From assembly GCA_963973975.1 (NCBI GenBank), contig CAXBCF010000004.1, forward strand, positions 62,001 through 126,000: a stretch of 64,000 bases of DNA, given 5' to 3'. The DNA is from UBA1494_A sp963973975. GTDB lineage: Bacteria > Bacteroidota > Bacteroidia > Flavobacteriales_E > Vicingaceae. The position numbers and the translations under genes are program-made. Of the stretch, positions 18,544 to 26,523 are shown piece by piece. Position 1 is the stretch's first letter, and every line of letters starts with the position of its first letter. The notes below the pieces were generated by a model. It searched no databases. It had not been told where the DNA came from and saw only the letters and a program-made list of their open reading frames with translations.

Positions 18544-18589
18544 AAAAATAATTTATGTGTTATATTACAAATATAAATAAAAATTTATG
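18541..18589. promoter_or_regulatory. candidate LysR operator between the regulator and icd
   Basis: This stretch holds three dyads: CATAAA-N5-TTTATG at 18541-18557 (which includes the regulator's own start codon), the perfect TTATATT-ACA-AATATAA at 18560-18576, and an imperfect ATAAA/TTTAT pair at 18574-18589. LysR sites are usually T-N11-A dyads, and CbbR-type sites TNA-N7-TNA. The position between divergent genes fits autoregulation and activation of icd-sbtA. Confidence 0.45.
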
Positions 18590-18638
18590 AGATGGAATAA
18601 TCATTTTTGCAGCGTTTTAAACTATAAAATAAATTAGG

Positions 18639-20075
18639 ATGAGAAAAATAACAGTTGCAAAAGGAGATGGTATAGGTCCTGAAATTATGGATGCTACTTT
18701 GAGAATAATAACTGCTGCAGGAGTTAAAGTTGAGTTCGAAGAAATTGAAGTAGGTGAAAAAGTTTATTTATCAGGAAATTCTTCAGGAATTGACTCTAAA
18801 GCTTGGGATATTATAAGAAGGAATAAAGTTTTTCTTAAAGCACCAATCACCACACCACAGGGGGGAGGTTATAAAAGTTTAAATGTTTCAACTCGAAAAT
18901 TTTTAGGACTTTATTCAAATGTTAGACCTTGTAGAAGTCTACATCCTTTTGTAAAGACCAAACATCCGATAATGGATCTTGTGATAGTTAGGGAAAATGA
19001 AGAAGATTTATATGCAGGTATCGAGCATCAACAAACTGATGAAGTTGTTCAATGCCTGAAATTAATAAGCAGACCAGGATGTGAAAAGATTATTCGATAT
19101 GCTTTTGAATATGCAAAACAACAAAACAGAAAGAAAGTAAGCTGTTTTACCAAAGACAATATAATGAAACAGACAGATGGCTTGTTTCATCAGGTTTTCA
19201 ATGAAATTGCAGCAGAGTATCCTGAAATTGAAAATGAACATTGGATCGTCGATATTGGTGCAGCTAAAGTAGCTGATACCCCTGAATTATTTGATGTGAT
19301 AGTTATGCCCAATTTATATGGAGATGTAATTAGTGACGTTGCAGCTCAAATAACAGGCTCAGTTGGCATGGCAGGATCAGCAAATCTGGGAGAAGAATGC
19401 TCAATGTTTGAAGCTATTCACGGTTCGGCTCCATTAATTGCAGGACAAAATATAGCGAATCCTTCAGGTTTGTTGCAAGGAGCTGTAATGATGTTGAATC
19501 ATATCGGACAAAGCAAAGCAGCTGAAAAGATTCAAAATGCATGGCTTAAAACACTCGAAGAAGGTATCCATACTTTTGATATTTTCAAGGAGGGAATTAG
19601 TAAGAGTCAAGTTGGTACAAAAGAATTTGCAACTGCAGTGATAGCTAATCTAGGTAATATACCTTCAATCTTTAAACCTGTATCATATGCAAATAATTCA
19701 GCTTTAATTTTACCAAAATATAAGCGTAAACCATCAGCAATAAAAACTCTATTGGGTGTTGATTTATTTGTTCATTGGAACGGAGATAATCCAAATGAAC
19801 TAGCCAAAAACTTAAAAAAACTTGAAAAAAAAGGAATCAAACTTTCTATGATAACAAATAGAGGTATAAAAGTATGGCCTGATGGGTTTAAAGAAACATT
19901 TTGTACGGATCATTGGCGGTGCAGATTTAAATCGGATAATGGAAATGAGGTTTCTAAATTAGATATTGTCGAACTTTTGAAAAATGCGCTTAATGAAAAC
20001 ATTGATACAATAAAAACAGAAAACCTCTATTCGTTTAATGGAAAAGAAGCATTTTCCTTAGGGCAGGGACAATAA
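18639..20075 (+). CDS. icd: isocitrate dehydrogenase, Thermus-type long form
   Basis: A 478-residue isocitrate/isopropylmalate dehydrogenase-family protein. Core residues: GDGIGPEIMDA, substrate loop with STRKFLGLYSNVRPCRS, VIVRENEEDLYAGIEH, NLYGDVISDVAAQITGSVGMAGSANLG, and the nucleotide-binding EAIHGSAPLIAGQNIANPSG. About 140 extra C-terminal residues (from about 340) match the additional domain of the Thermus thermophilus enzyme, seen in many Bacteroidota. It oxidises isocitrate to 2-oxoglutarate and CO2. It heads a likely operon with a small protein and SbtA, divergent from a CbbR-like regulator. Cofactor choice (NADP probable) was not resolved from sequence. Confidence 0.93.
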   Translation: MRKITVAKGDGIGPEIMDATLRIITAAGVKVEFEEIEVGEKVYLSGNSSGIDSKAWDIIRRNKVFLKAPITTPQGGGYKSLNVSTRKFLGLYSNVRPCRSLHPFVKTKHPIMDLVIVRENEEDLYAGIEHQQTDEVVQCLKLISRPGCEKIIRYAFEYAKQQNRKKVSCFTKDNIMKQTDGLFHQVFNEIAAEYPEIENEHWIVDIGAAKVADTPELFDVIVMPNLYGDVISDVAAQITGSVGMAGSANLGEECSMFEAIHGSAPLIAGQNIANPSGLLQGAVMMLNHIGQSKAAEKIQNAWLKTLEEGIHTFDIFKEGISKSQVGTKEFATAVIANLGNIPSIFKPVSYANNSALILPKYKRKPSAIKTLLGVDLFVHWNGDNPNELAKNLKKLEKKGIKLSMITNRGIKVWPDGFKETFCTDHWRCRFKSDNGNEVSKLDIVELLKNALNENIDTIKTENLYSFNGKEAFSLGQGQ

Positions 20076-20102
20076 AATTAAGTAAAAATAAATAGAACAA
20101 TC

Positions 20103-20387
20103 ATGGAAGAAAATAAAAAACTAACGCTCATTGAGGGGGAATTTTCTAAAGAAGATGCGCGAGATATTTTACTAAGTATTTTTAGCTCAAAAATTAATTT
20201 TTACAAAGTTAAAAGCATTGGCTCTTTAGAGCGTTATGGAAAATACGAAGATGAAGCGCAAGCTAAAATTAAAAGATTAGAGTCAAGTATTGAAAAAATA
20301 AGAGAGATAATTACTGAAGCTAAACAAAAAAACAAAAAGCTTGTAATCAATTCAGAGGTTAGTATTTCATTTTCTGATAGTGAATAG
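20103..20387 (+). CDS. small helical conserved protein between icd and sbtA
   Basis: A 94-residue soluble protein, 27 bases after icd. Residues 1-25 (LIEGEFSKEDARDILLSIF) look like a helical adaptor, residues 55-80 form a charged helix or coiled coil (KIKRLESSIEKIREIITEA), and it ends in a short beta strand rich in Ser. It does not resemble SbtB/PII, the usual SbtA partner, although it has a comparable size. I recall similar short proteins in Flavobacteriia but no function. Confidence 0.6.
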   Translation: MEENKKLTLIEGEFSKEDARDILLSIFSSKINFYKVKSIGSLERYGKYEDEAQAKIKRLESSIEKIREIITEAKQKNKKLVINSEVSISFSDSE

Positions 20388-20432
20388 TCTTAGGGTTTAA
20401 ATACTTCCCTCTTTAACATGAAGTTAGAATAA

Positions 20433-20469
20433 TTAGCTTTAAAAATAGTTTGTAAAAAGCTATTTTTTT
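20433..20469 (+). terminator. terminator-like hairpin before sbtA
   Basis: TAGCTTT (20434-20440) pairs with AAAGCTA (20456-20462), and an alternative stem AAAAATAG/CTATTTTT overlaps it; a seven-T run follows. It lies between the small gene and sbtA and could reduce read-through from icd or act as an attenuator. Confidence 0.5.
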
Positions 20470-20510
20470 GCTTCTTGAATCTTTTAATTGGTAACAGTAA
20501 TTTTTGTTTT

Positions 20511-21473
20511 ATGAATTTTAACCTGCTTTTAGATAACCTAACGAATCCAGCCTTACTTTTTTTTGCTCTCGGTATCCTTGCGGTTTATCTCAAAAGTGAC
20601 TTAGAAATACCTTCTAATTCCTCAAAGTTTATTTCATTATATCTTTTATTTGCAATAGGATTTAGAGGAGGGCAGGAGTTATCTCATGAACCAATTACAA
20701 GTGAGGTAGGTTGGTCAATGTTATTCGGTGTTTTAATTTCATTATTAATACCACTTTATACTTTTTTTATTTTAAGGAAAAAACTAAACCTTTTTGATTC
20801 AGGAGCTATAGCTGCTGCTTATGGTTCTGTTAGTGCAGTAACTTTTATAACTGCAGTTTCATATCTTGAAGCTTTGGGAATGAGCTTACATGGCCACATG
20901 GTAGCAATAATGGCTTTAATGGAATCCCCTGCAATAATAATGGGTCTTCTACTACTTTCAGTTTTTAATAAAGTTGAAAGTGAAAAAATTAAGAAAAAAA
21001 CAGCCATACAACATTCATTTACAAACGGGAGTGTACTTTTAATTTTAGGAAGTCTTATTATTGGCTATCTTGCAAATGCTCAACAAGCAGAAGGCATAAA
21101 ACCTTTTACAAATGATTTGTTTAAAGGGTTTTTAGCAATATTTTTATTAGATATGGGTATTACAAGTGGAAGAAAGCTAAAAGCATTTTTCTCATTTGGT
21201 TGGTTTCCAACAATTTTTGCAATTCTAATTCCTCTAATTAATGGATCAATAGTAGCATTGGTTAGTTCGATGGTAACAGATGATATTTCAAATCGATTTA
21301 TGTTTGCGATTTTGGCAGCAAGTGCTTCATACATAGCTGTTCCTGCTGCAATGAAAATATCTGTTCCTAAAGCAAACTTGGGACTGTTTTTACCAATGGC
21401 TTTGGCAGTTACTTTTCCTGTAAACATTACTATCGGAATGCCAATTTATTTTCTTGTGGTTCAAAATACTTAA
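20511..21473 (+). CDS. SbtA-type sodium-dependent bicarbonate transporter
   Basis: I start it at the ATG at 20511 (320 residues), not the in-frame TTG 36 bases upstream. It is a polytopic inner-membrane protein with about ten hydrophobic segments and the family pattern NPALLFFALGILAVYLKSDLEIP, LFAIGFRGGQEL, and AAAYGSVSAVTFITAVSYLE. A charged cytosolic loop separates two five-helix halves, as in cyanobacterial SbtA. SbtA imports HCO3- with Na+. In a heterotroph the likely use is supplying bicarbonate to carboxylases. The gene is downstream of icd and opposite a CbbR-like regulator; no SbtB/PII gene is adjacent. Confidence 0.88.
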   Translation: MNFNLLLDNLTNPALLFFALGILAVYLKSDLEIPSNSSKFISLYLLFAIGFRGGQELSHEPITSEVGWSMLFGVLISLLIPLYTFFILRKKLNLFDSGAIAAAYGSVSAVTFITAVSYLEALGMSLHGHMVAIMALMESPAIIMGLLLLSVFNKVESEKIKKKTAIQHSFTNGSVLLILGSLIIGYLANAQQAEGIKPFTNDLFKGFLAIFLLDMGITSGRKLKAFFSFGWFPTIFAILIPLINGSIVALVSSMVTDDISNRFMFAILAASASYIAVPAAMKISVPKANLGLFLPMALAVTFPVNITIGMPIYFLVVQNT

Positions 21474-21545
21474 TTAAATTTATTGGACTTCAAGGAATAG
21501 TATCGAAAAAGTCTTTTAAAAAATAATAATTAACTACTCCCAAAC

Positions 21546-22112
21546 TTAACACTCAAACAACTCAGGAAACTCACATTTCAGCCTTAAAATACCAACTAAA
21601 CTCAGGCTGTCTGTTATTTCTCCATTCAGAATCATTTCGTAAACTGATTTCAACTTTACTTTTTTAACAATCAATTGTTCTGTCTCATCGGGCTGAGGTT
21701 TAAAGAAACTGAGGTCTTTTGCCATGTAAATTATTCCATATTCATCACTCACTGAGTTGGAAGTATGAATTGTTTGAATTGCTTTCCATTCTTTAGCAGT
21801 TATTCCTGTTTCTTCTAAGAGCTCTCTTTTTGCAGAATCTATGGGTTCAACATTTAAAGCTCCTCCACCTTCAGGTATTTCCCAAGAGTAACTATCTAGT
21901 GGGTAACGGTACTGTCCAATCAGCCAAGTGTTGTTTTCTTCATCTACAGGAATAATTCCAATAGCAATATTTTTAAAATGTACTTTACCGTAAATCCCTT
22001 GGTTTCCACTAGGATTAATTACTTCGTGGTGCAGAACTTCTATCCAGTTGTTGTCATAAACCGACTTTTCAGAGATTTTTTTCCAAGGATTTTTATGACT
22101 ATCCGTCTTCAT
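21546..22112 (-). CDS. Nudix hydrolase (ADP-ribose pyrophosphatase-like)
   Basis: I place the start at the ATG at 22112 (188 residues) rather than the GTG nine codons upstream. The Nudix box reads EGGGALNVEPIDSAKRELLE followed by ETG; the catalytic REL-EE residues are intact but the first conserved Glu of the box is shifted or replaced. The surrounding sequence (GIIPVDEENNTWLIGQYRYP, SWEIPEGG) is that of ADP-ribose/nucleoside-diphosphate-sugar pyrophosphatases. It would hydrolyse a nucleoside diphosphate linked to another moiety; the exact substrate is unknown. It converges with sbtA. Confidence 0.85.
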   Translation of the reverse strand: MKTDSHKNPWKKISEKSVYDNNWIEVLHHEVINPSGNQGIYGKVHFKNIAIGIIPVDEENNTWLIGQYRYPLDSYSWEIPEGGGALNVEPIDSAKRELLEETGITAKEWKAIQTIHTSNSVSDEYGIIYMAKDLSFFKPQPDETEQLIVKKVKLKSVYEMILNGEITDSLSLVGILRLKCEFPELFEC

Positions 22113-22208
22113 TGATTTAATATTTTTGCAAAGTAACACCGATTACGAATATAATTCAGTCTTAAAGAAGAACTGTTTTATAGTGAGAATTGGTATAACT
22201 CTTTTTAC

Positions 22209-22757
22209 ATGGAGATTAAAATAGGCGACCAAGTTTCAGTAGTAGATGAAGATTTAAGCGGTCGCGTGCTTGAAATTTCTGAAAAGGAAGTTAAGTTTAT
22301 TTGCGATGATGGTTTTGAATACATTTATCCAAAAACTGCTTTGTTGTTTTTAAATGAAAATAATGAGTTGCAATTTCAAGTAAATCCATTTGAATTGACT
22401 GATGAAATACCCAAAAAGCAGGAAACAGCTCGTGCTATATCAATTGTTTTTAGTGGAAAAGTACCGGTTTTTGATTTGCACATAGAAGATTTAGCACCTG
22501 ATCGAAATTTTCAAAGTCAGCATGAAACCTTGCTTTTTCAATTAGATTATGTTCGAGAAGTAATTTTTTCAGCTTGCAGAAAAAGGATAAGACGCTTGGT
22601 TTTTGTTCACGGAGTAGGGAAGGGCAAGCTGCGCGATGAACTCAGAAACTTATTTCAAACAGCTTATCCTAACATTGAGTTTTTTGATGGAAGTTATCAG
22701 AGATTCGGAGATGGTGCTACAGAAATCATTATTCATCAGTTTACTGATTTAGAATAG
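22209..22757 (+). CDS. Smr-domain protein
   Basis: A 182-residue protein. The N-terminal 60 residues form a small SH3-like barrel (IGDQVSVVDEDLSGRVLEI), and residues about 95-180 are an Smr domain with FDLHIEDL and the signature FVHGVGKGKLRDEL, ending in TEIIIH. Smr domains are often nucleases, or bind nucleic acid; here the protein is short and lacks the MutS2 ATPase part. It lies just upstream of the RNase P RNA gene. Confidence 0.85.
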   Translation: MEIKIGDQVSVVDEDLSGRVLEISEKEVKFICDDGFEYIYPKTALLFLNENNELQFQVNPFELTDEIPKKQETARAISIVFSGKVPVFDLHIEDLAPDRNFQSQHETLLFQLDYVREVIFSACRKRIRRLVFVHGVGKGKLRDELRNLFQTAYPNIEFFDGSYQRFGDGATEIIIHQFTDLE

Positions 22758-22767
22758 TTAATTTTAC

Positions 22768-23097
22768 ATCGATAAATCATTCTATCGCTGTCCGCCTTTG
22801 GCGGATGGAGGAAAGTCCGGACAGCAAAGAGCGCCATACCTTGTGAAAGCAAGGGGTCTGCAATGCAGAAACAGATAGTGCTACAGAGAATACACCACCA
22901 TGCCTTTGGTATGGAAAGGGTGAAAAGGCGAGGTAAGAGCTCACCGCTCCAAGGGTAACTGAGGAGGCAAAGTAAACCTTATGGGCTGCAAGGTCAAATA
23001 AACCGAAATTAGAGTTGCTCGCTCTTTCGGAGGGTAGACTGCATAGATAAATGATAGAAACTCAATGAAATTGAGGACAGAATCTGGCTTATCGATT
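22768..23097 (+). ncRNA. rnpB: RNase P RNA, class A
   Basis: The catalytic RNA that removes 5' leaders from tRNA precursors. Recognised by the universal GAGGAAAGTCCGGAC block (22808-22822), the ACAGATAGTG-CTACAGAGAA block (about 22870-22890), GGCTGCAAGGTC (22983-22994), AGGGTAGACTGCATAGATAA near 23032, and the 3' ACAGAATCTGGCTTATCGAT. The ends pair: ATCGATAA near 22768 with TTATCGAT near 23088 (P1), ATCATTCTATC with a GATAAATGAT near 23046 (P2), and TCCGCC-TTTG-GGCGGA as the P3 hairpin. Ends are estimated from P1 pairing and may be off by a few bases. Confidence 0.93.
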
Positions 23098-23105
23098 TAT
23101 TATTT

Positions 23106-23135
23106 AAAGGCACTGTTTAATCAGTGCTTTTTTAT
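23106..23135 (+). terminator. terminator after rnpB
   Basis: GCACTG-N6-CAGTGC stem (23109-23127) extended by AAAG/CTTT, followed by six T. It lies against the 3' end of lolD on the other strand and may serve both. Confidence 0.75.
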
Positions 23136-23785
23136 TTATCAATTTTTCCATCCACCATTGAAATCTGGCGGTCGCAGAGTTTTGCCAAAGCCCTATCGTG
23201 TGTGACAATGACAAAAGTTTGTTTGAATTCTTCTCTGAGCTCAAAAAATAAGCGGTGAAGTTGATCTGCATTTTCACTGTCTAAATTTCCTGAAGGTTCA
23301 TCTGCAAAAACTACTTTTGGTTGGTTGATTAAAGCTCTTGCAGTGGATAAGCGCTGTTGTTCTCCACCTGAAAGTTCAGAAGGTTTATGCGTTAAGCGAT
23401 GTGAGAGTCCTAAACGGGTTAATAATTTCAACGCTTTTTCTTCTGCCACTTTTTTGGAATCTCCTTTAATTAATGCCGGCATCATGGCATTTTCAAGTGA
23501 GTTAAATTCTGCCAATAAATGATGAAATTGAAAAACAAACCCAATGTTTAAATTCCTGAATTCGGCTAATTTATTGGAGGAATAGTTACTTATTTCTTGT
23601 TGGTCGTAGTAAATTTCTCCATGATCTACCTTTTCTAAACTGCTTAAAACTTGAATAAGTGTTGTTTTTCCGGCACCTGAACTTCCGGTAATCGCCAAAA
23701 CCTCGGCAGCAGCAATTTCAATGTCTACACCCTTTAAGACCTTTACGTCTCCAAAACTTTTATGAATATTTTTTCCTACAATCAC
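23132..23785 (-). CDS. lolD: LolD-like lipoprotein-releasing ABC transporter ATPase
   Basis: A 217-residue ABC ATPase: Walker A GSSGAGKT at 34-41, Q-loop FQFHHLLAEF, signature LSGGEQQR, Walker B VVFADEPSGNLD, and H-loop VTHD. This is the LolD/MacB-type pattern. With LolC/E it extracts lipoproteins from the inner membrane. The start appears to be GTG. The permease subunits are not adjacent; a MacB-like permease lies 23 kb away. The close relationship with FtsE and MacB ATPases makes the exact partner uncertain. Confidence 0.85.
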   Translation of the reverse strand: MIVGKNIHKSFGDVKVLKGVDIEIAAAEVLAITGSSGAGKTTLIQVLSSLEKVDHGEIYYDQQEISNYSSNKLAEFRNLNIGFVFQFHHLLAEFNSLENAMMPALIKGDSKKVAEEKALKLLTRLGLSHRLTHKPSELSGGEQQRLSTARALINQPKVVFADEPSGNLDSENADQLHRLFFELREEFKQTFVIVTHDRALAKLCDRQISMVDGKIDK

Positions 23786-23900
23786 TTCTAAAAAATTATT
23801 TGACGAATGTAAAGAATCTCTCGCTTTTGTTCTCAGAAAATACTTTTAATTTGAATTGGAAACAATTACTTTTACAGCACAAATTTTGAAACCTTAAAGA

Positions 23901-25091
23901 ATGAATATTCACGAATATCAAGCAAAGGAAACCCTTAAAAAGTTTGGGGTAGCCATTCAAGAAGGAATTGTAGCTCAAACTCCTGAAGAAGCTGTAGAAG
24001 CTGCAAAAAAGTTGAACAAAGAAACCGGAACTGAATGGTGGGTGCTTAAAGCTCAAATTCATGCAGGTGGCCGCGGAAAAGGTGGTGGTGTTAAATTGGC
24101 AAAGTCGTTAGAAGATGTGAAGTCTATCGCTAATCAAATTATAGGGATGCAGTTGGTAACTCCACAAACTTCTGCTGAAGGTAAAAAAGTACACCAAGTG
24201 TTAGTTGCTCAAGATGTTTACTATCCAGGTGCAAACGAACCAGATGAGTATTACATGAGTGTCCTTCTAAACAGAGGTACGGGTAGAAACATGATCATGT
24301 ATTCTACTGAAGGCGGAATGGATATCGAGAAAGTTGCTGAAGAAACTCCTCATCTAATTTTTCATGAAGAAATTGATCCTGCTGTGGGTTTACAGGGATT
24401 TCAAGCACGTAAAATTGCTTTCAATCTCGGTTTGTCAGGACAAGCGTTTAAAGAAATGACAAAGTTTGTTCATGCACTTTACAAAGCTTATGAAAGTATT
24501 GATGCAAGTCTTTTCGAGATTAATCCAGTTTTAAAAACATCAGATGATAAGATTATTGCTGTGGATTCTAAAGTTACAATTGATGACAATGCACTTTTTC
24601 GTCACAAAGATTTAGCTGAAATGCGTGATAAACGCGAAGAAGACCCAACCGAAGTAGAAGCAGGAGAAGCCGGATTGAATTATGTCAACCTAGATGGAAA
24701 TGTGGGTTGCATGGTAAATGGCGCTGGATTGGCAATGGCTACAATGGACATCATTAAATTGAGCGGTGGAAATCCTGCCAACTTTTTAGATGTAGGAGGT
24801 ACTGCCAATGCTGAACGTGTTGAAAAAGCATTTAGAATCATTTTAAAAGATAAAAATGTCGAAGCAATCTTGGTGAATATTTTTGGCGGTATCGTTCGTT
24901 GCGATCGAGTTGCTCAAGGAGTTGTAGATGCCTATAAAAATATTGGTGATATTCCTGTACCAATTATTGTCCGTTTACAGGGAACCAATGCTGAAGAAGC
25001 TAAAAAAATCATTGATGATTCAGGCTTGAAAGTACATTCAGCTATCTTATTACAAGAAGCAGCAGACTTAGTGTCTGAAGTCTTAGCATAA
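23901..25091 (+). CDS. sucC: succinyl-CoA synthetase beta subunit (ADP-forming)
   Basis: A 396-residue ATP-grasp beta subunit of succinyl-CoA ligase, TCA-cycle enzyme joining succinate and CoA with ATP. N-terminus MNIHEYQAKETLKKFGV; ATP-grasp residues KAQIHAGGRGKGGGVKLA, EINPV; C-terminal ligase CoA domain NGAGLAMATMDIIKLSGG and ANFLDVGG, with VNIFGGIVRCD. Normal length. The alpha subunit gene (sucD) is not next to it, as often in Bacteroidota. It is followed by a strong terminator and preceded by its own AT-rich leader, so it is monocistronic. Confidence 0.96.
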   Translation: MNIHEYQAKETLKKFGVAIQEGIVAQTPEEAVEAAKKLNKETGTEWWVLKAQIHAGGRGKGGGVKLAKSLEDVKSIANQIIGMQLVTPQTSAEGKKVHQVLVAQDVYYPGANEPDEYYMSVLLNRGTGRNMIMYSTEGGMDIEKVAEETPHLIFHEEIDPAVGLQGFQARKIAFNLGLSGQAFKEMTKFVHALYKAYESIDASLFEINPVLKTSDDKIIAVDSKVTIDDNALFRHKDLAEMRDKREEDPTEVEAGEAGLNYVNLDGNVGCMVNGAGLAMATMDIIKLSGGNPANFLDVGGTANAERVEKAFRIILKDKNVEAILVNIFGGIVRCDRVAQGVVDAYKNIGDIPVPIIVRLQGTNAEEAKKIIDDSGLKVHSAILLQEAADLVSEVLA

Positions 25092-25097
25092 TATTCT

Positions 25098-25131
25098 AAA
25101 AATCTGCAAATTATTTTTTGCAGATTTTTTT
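25098..25131 (+). terminator. rho-independent terminator after sucC
   Basis: AAAAATCTGCAAA pairs with TTTGCAGATTTTT across a short AT loop and runs into a T tract. Seven bases after the sucC stop. Confidence 0.85.
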
Positions 25132-25194
25132 AAATAAATATGGTTTATATTGTAAACTAATTTATATTTGTAATCTATTTATAAATTATTAATC

Positions 25195-25767
25195 ATGGAA
25201 AAACAGATAGAACAGATTCAATTAATTGAAACAATGATTGCAAATGCCAAAGGAAATATTGGCGACAGCAGTGTATTTTATTTATTGTGGGGATGGTTGG
25301 TTTTTATAGCAGCAGCTTTGAATTATGTATTATTAAACCATACTTCTTTCGAAAATCCATGGATTGGGTGGATGTATCTAATGATTTTAGGGGGTATTAT
25401 ATCTGCTGTATTAGGATATAAGAAAGGGAGGACGAAGAAAGTACAAACTTATCCTGAAAGAGCTTTGAAATTTTTATGGTTAGGTTTTGTAATTACGCTA
25501 TTTTCAGTTTTATGGGGCATGGGAATAATTGGAATTAAAGCGACTTACCCAATACTTATGTTAATGTATGGTTTGGGAACATTTGTAAGTGGAGGAATTC
25601 TAAAATTTAAACCATTAATAGTAGGTGGAATTTTAGCATGGATTTGTGGTATCATTGCATTTTATTGTAGTTTTTCATATCAACTACTACTAATTATGCT
25701 TGCGATTCTTTTCTCTTATATTATTCCAGGTCACATGATGGCTCAATCAAAAGAAAGCTATGTTTAA
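25195..25767 (+). CDS. five-to-six-helix membrane protein paired with a winged-helix regulator
   Basis: A 190-residue inner-membrane protein. After a short soluble helix (about residues 1-25, ending NIGDSS) it has about six hydrophobic segments, one containing LLWGWLVFIAAALNYVLL and another YGLGTFVSGGILKFK. No catalytic motif. The gene overlaps the next gene by eight bases, a tight coupling that is common for this membrane protein/regulator pair in Bacteroidota. It may be the sensor or target of that regulator; this is inference. Confidence 0.7.
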   Translation: MEKQIEQIQLIETMIANAKGNIGDSSVFYLLWGWLVFIAAALNYVLLNHTSFENPWIGWMYLMILGGIISAVLGYKKGRTKKVQTYPERALKFLWLGFVITLFSVLWGMGIIGIKATYPILMLMYGLGTFVSGGILKFKPLIVGGILAWICGIIAFYCSFSYQLLLIMLAILFSYIIPGHMMAQSKESYV

Positions 25768-26047
25768 ATCTCTTGATCCACTGTTGCACTCTCAATTACG
25801 CTTAGCAGTTATGTCTGTGTTGATAAGTGTGGAGGAGGCTGATTTTACCTTTTTAAAAGAAAAGACAGCAGCTACAGCGGGAAACTTAAGTGTTCAAATT
25901 GATAAATTAGAGAAAGCTGCTTATATCAGAGTTGTAAAATCATTTAAGGGTAAAAGACCACTGACTACCTGTAAAATAACACCAAAAGGTATTGAAGCTT
26001 TTGAAAAGTATGTTCAGCATTTAAAAAGTTACATTAATAAAAAATAG
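25760..26047 (+). CDS. winged-helix transcriptional regulator (MarR/ArsR-like, PF13601 type)
   Basis: A 95-residue single-domain regulator: LHSQLRLAVMSVLISVEEADF, then a recognition-helix region (KEKTAATAGNLSVQIDKLEKAAYI) and a wing (FKGKRPLTTCKITPKGIEAF). The type is small winged-helix proteins that often sit beside membrane protein genes. Translationally coupled to the upstream membrane protein by an eight-base overlap. Confidence 0.82.
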   Translation: MFKSLDPLLHSQLRLAVMSVLISVEEADFTFLKEKTAATAGNLSVQIDKLEKAAYIRVVKSFKGKRPLTTCKITPKGIEAFEKYVQHLKSYINKK

Positions 26048-26052
26048 AAACT

Positions 26053-26136
26053 ATGAAAAATAAAATTATTGCTACTAGCATGTCTGTTTGTTTTCTAGTT
26101 AATCAATGTAGGTTGGTTGACATGTTTTTAAGTTGA
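26053..26136 (+). pseudogene. possible remnant of a secreted-protein gene (27 codons)
   Basis: Five bases after the regulator stop, an ATG opens a 27-codon frame, MKNKIIATSMSVCFLVNQC then eight more residues before TGA. It looks like the start of a signal peptide that stops abruptly. It could be what is left of a third operon gene, or a chance frame. Nothing recognisable follows in any frame. Confidence 0.25.
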
Positions 26137-26195
26137 GTTGATAATACTAGTTAACTCATTTTGACATTGAAAACAATCAATTCTATTACGATTAG

Positions 26196-26275
26196 CTGCC
26201 TTTTCTCACCTTTGAATGTTAATGCCCTTTAAGGCTTGTTAAAAATCTTAAAGTTCTAACTTGAAGGCAGTTTTT
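26196..26275 (+). other. possible structured RNA or terminator in a 476-base gene-free gap
   Basis: The 26048-26523 gap holds no convincing gene. Within it CTGCCTT (26196-26202) can pair with AAGGCAG (26264-26270), enclosing a second GCC-CTTTAA-GGC hairpin (26224-26235), and a five-T run follows. This could be a large-loop terminator or a small RNA. The rest of the gap is plain AT-rich sequence. Confidence 0.25.
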
Positions 26276-26523
26276 CAATCTTTAATGGCATATATTTTCT
26301 TGATTAAATGCTTAATTATAAGTAATTTGCAATTATTTATACCAAGTAGTTTTTTTGAATTATGGTAATTAATTGTATGACGGTAATATAAATCATAAAG
26401 TATATATAACTATTAATGAGAGAGATATGGAATTAGTAAATTTTAAAATAAAGTCAATTCAAGATTCTTAAGTTTTAGGTTTTGTAGTTTTATGGTTGAT
26501 ATTTAAATTTAAACAATCAATTC

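Noticed and set aside
20475..20510. Upstream TTG start for sbtA
   Set aside because: The in-frame ATG 36 bases later gives a better N-terminus, and the upstream part overlaps the terminator region.
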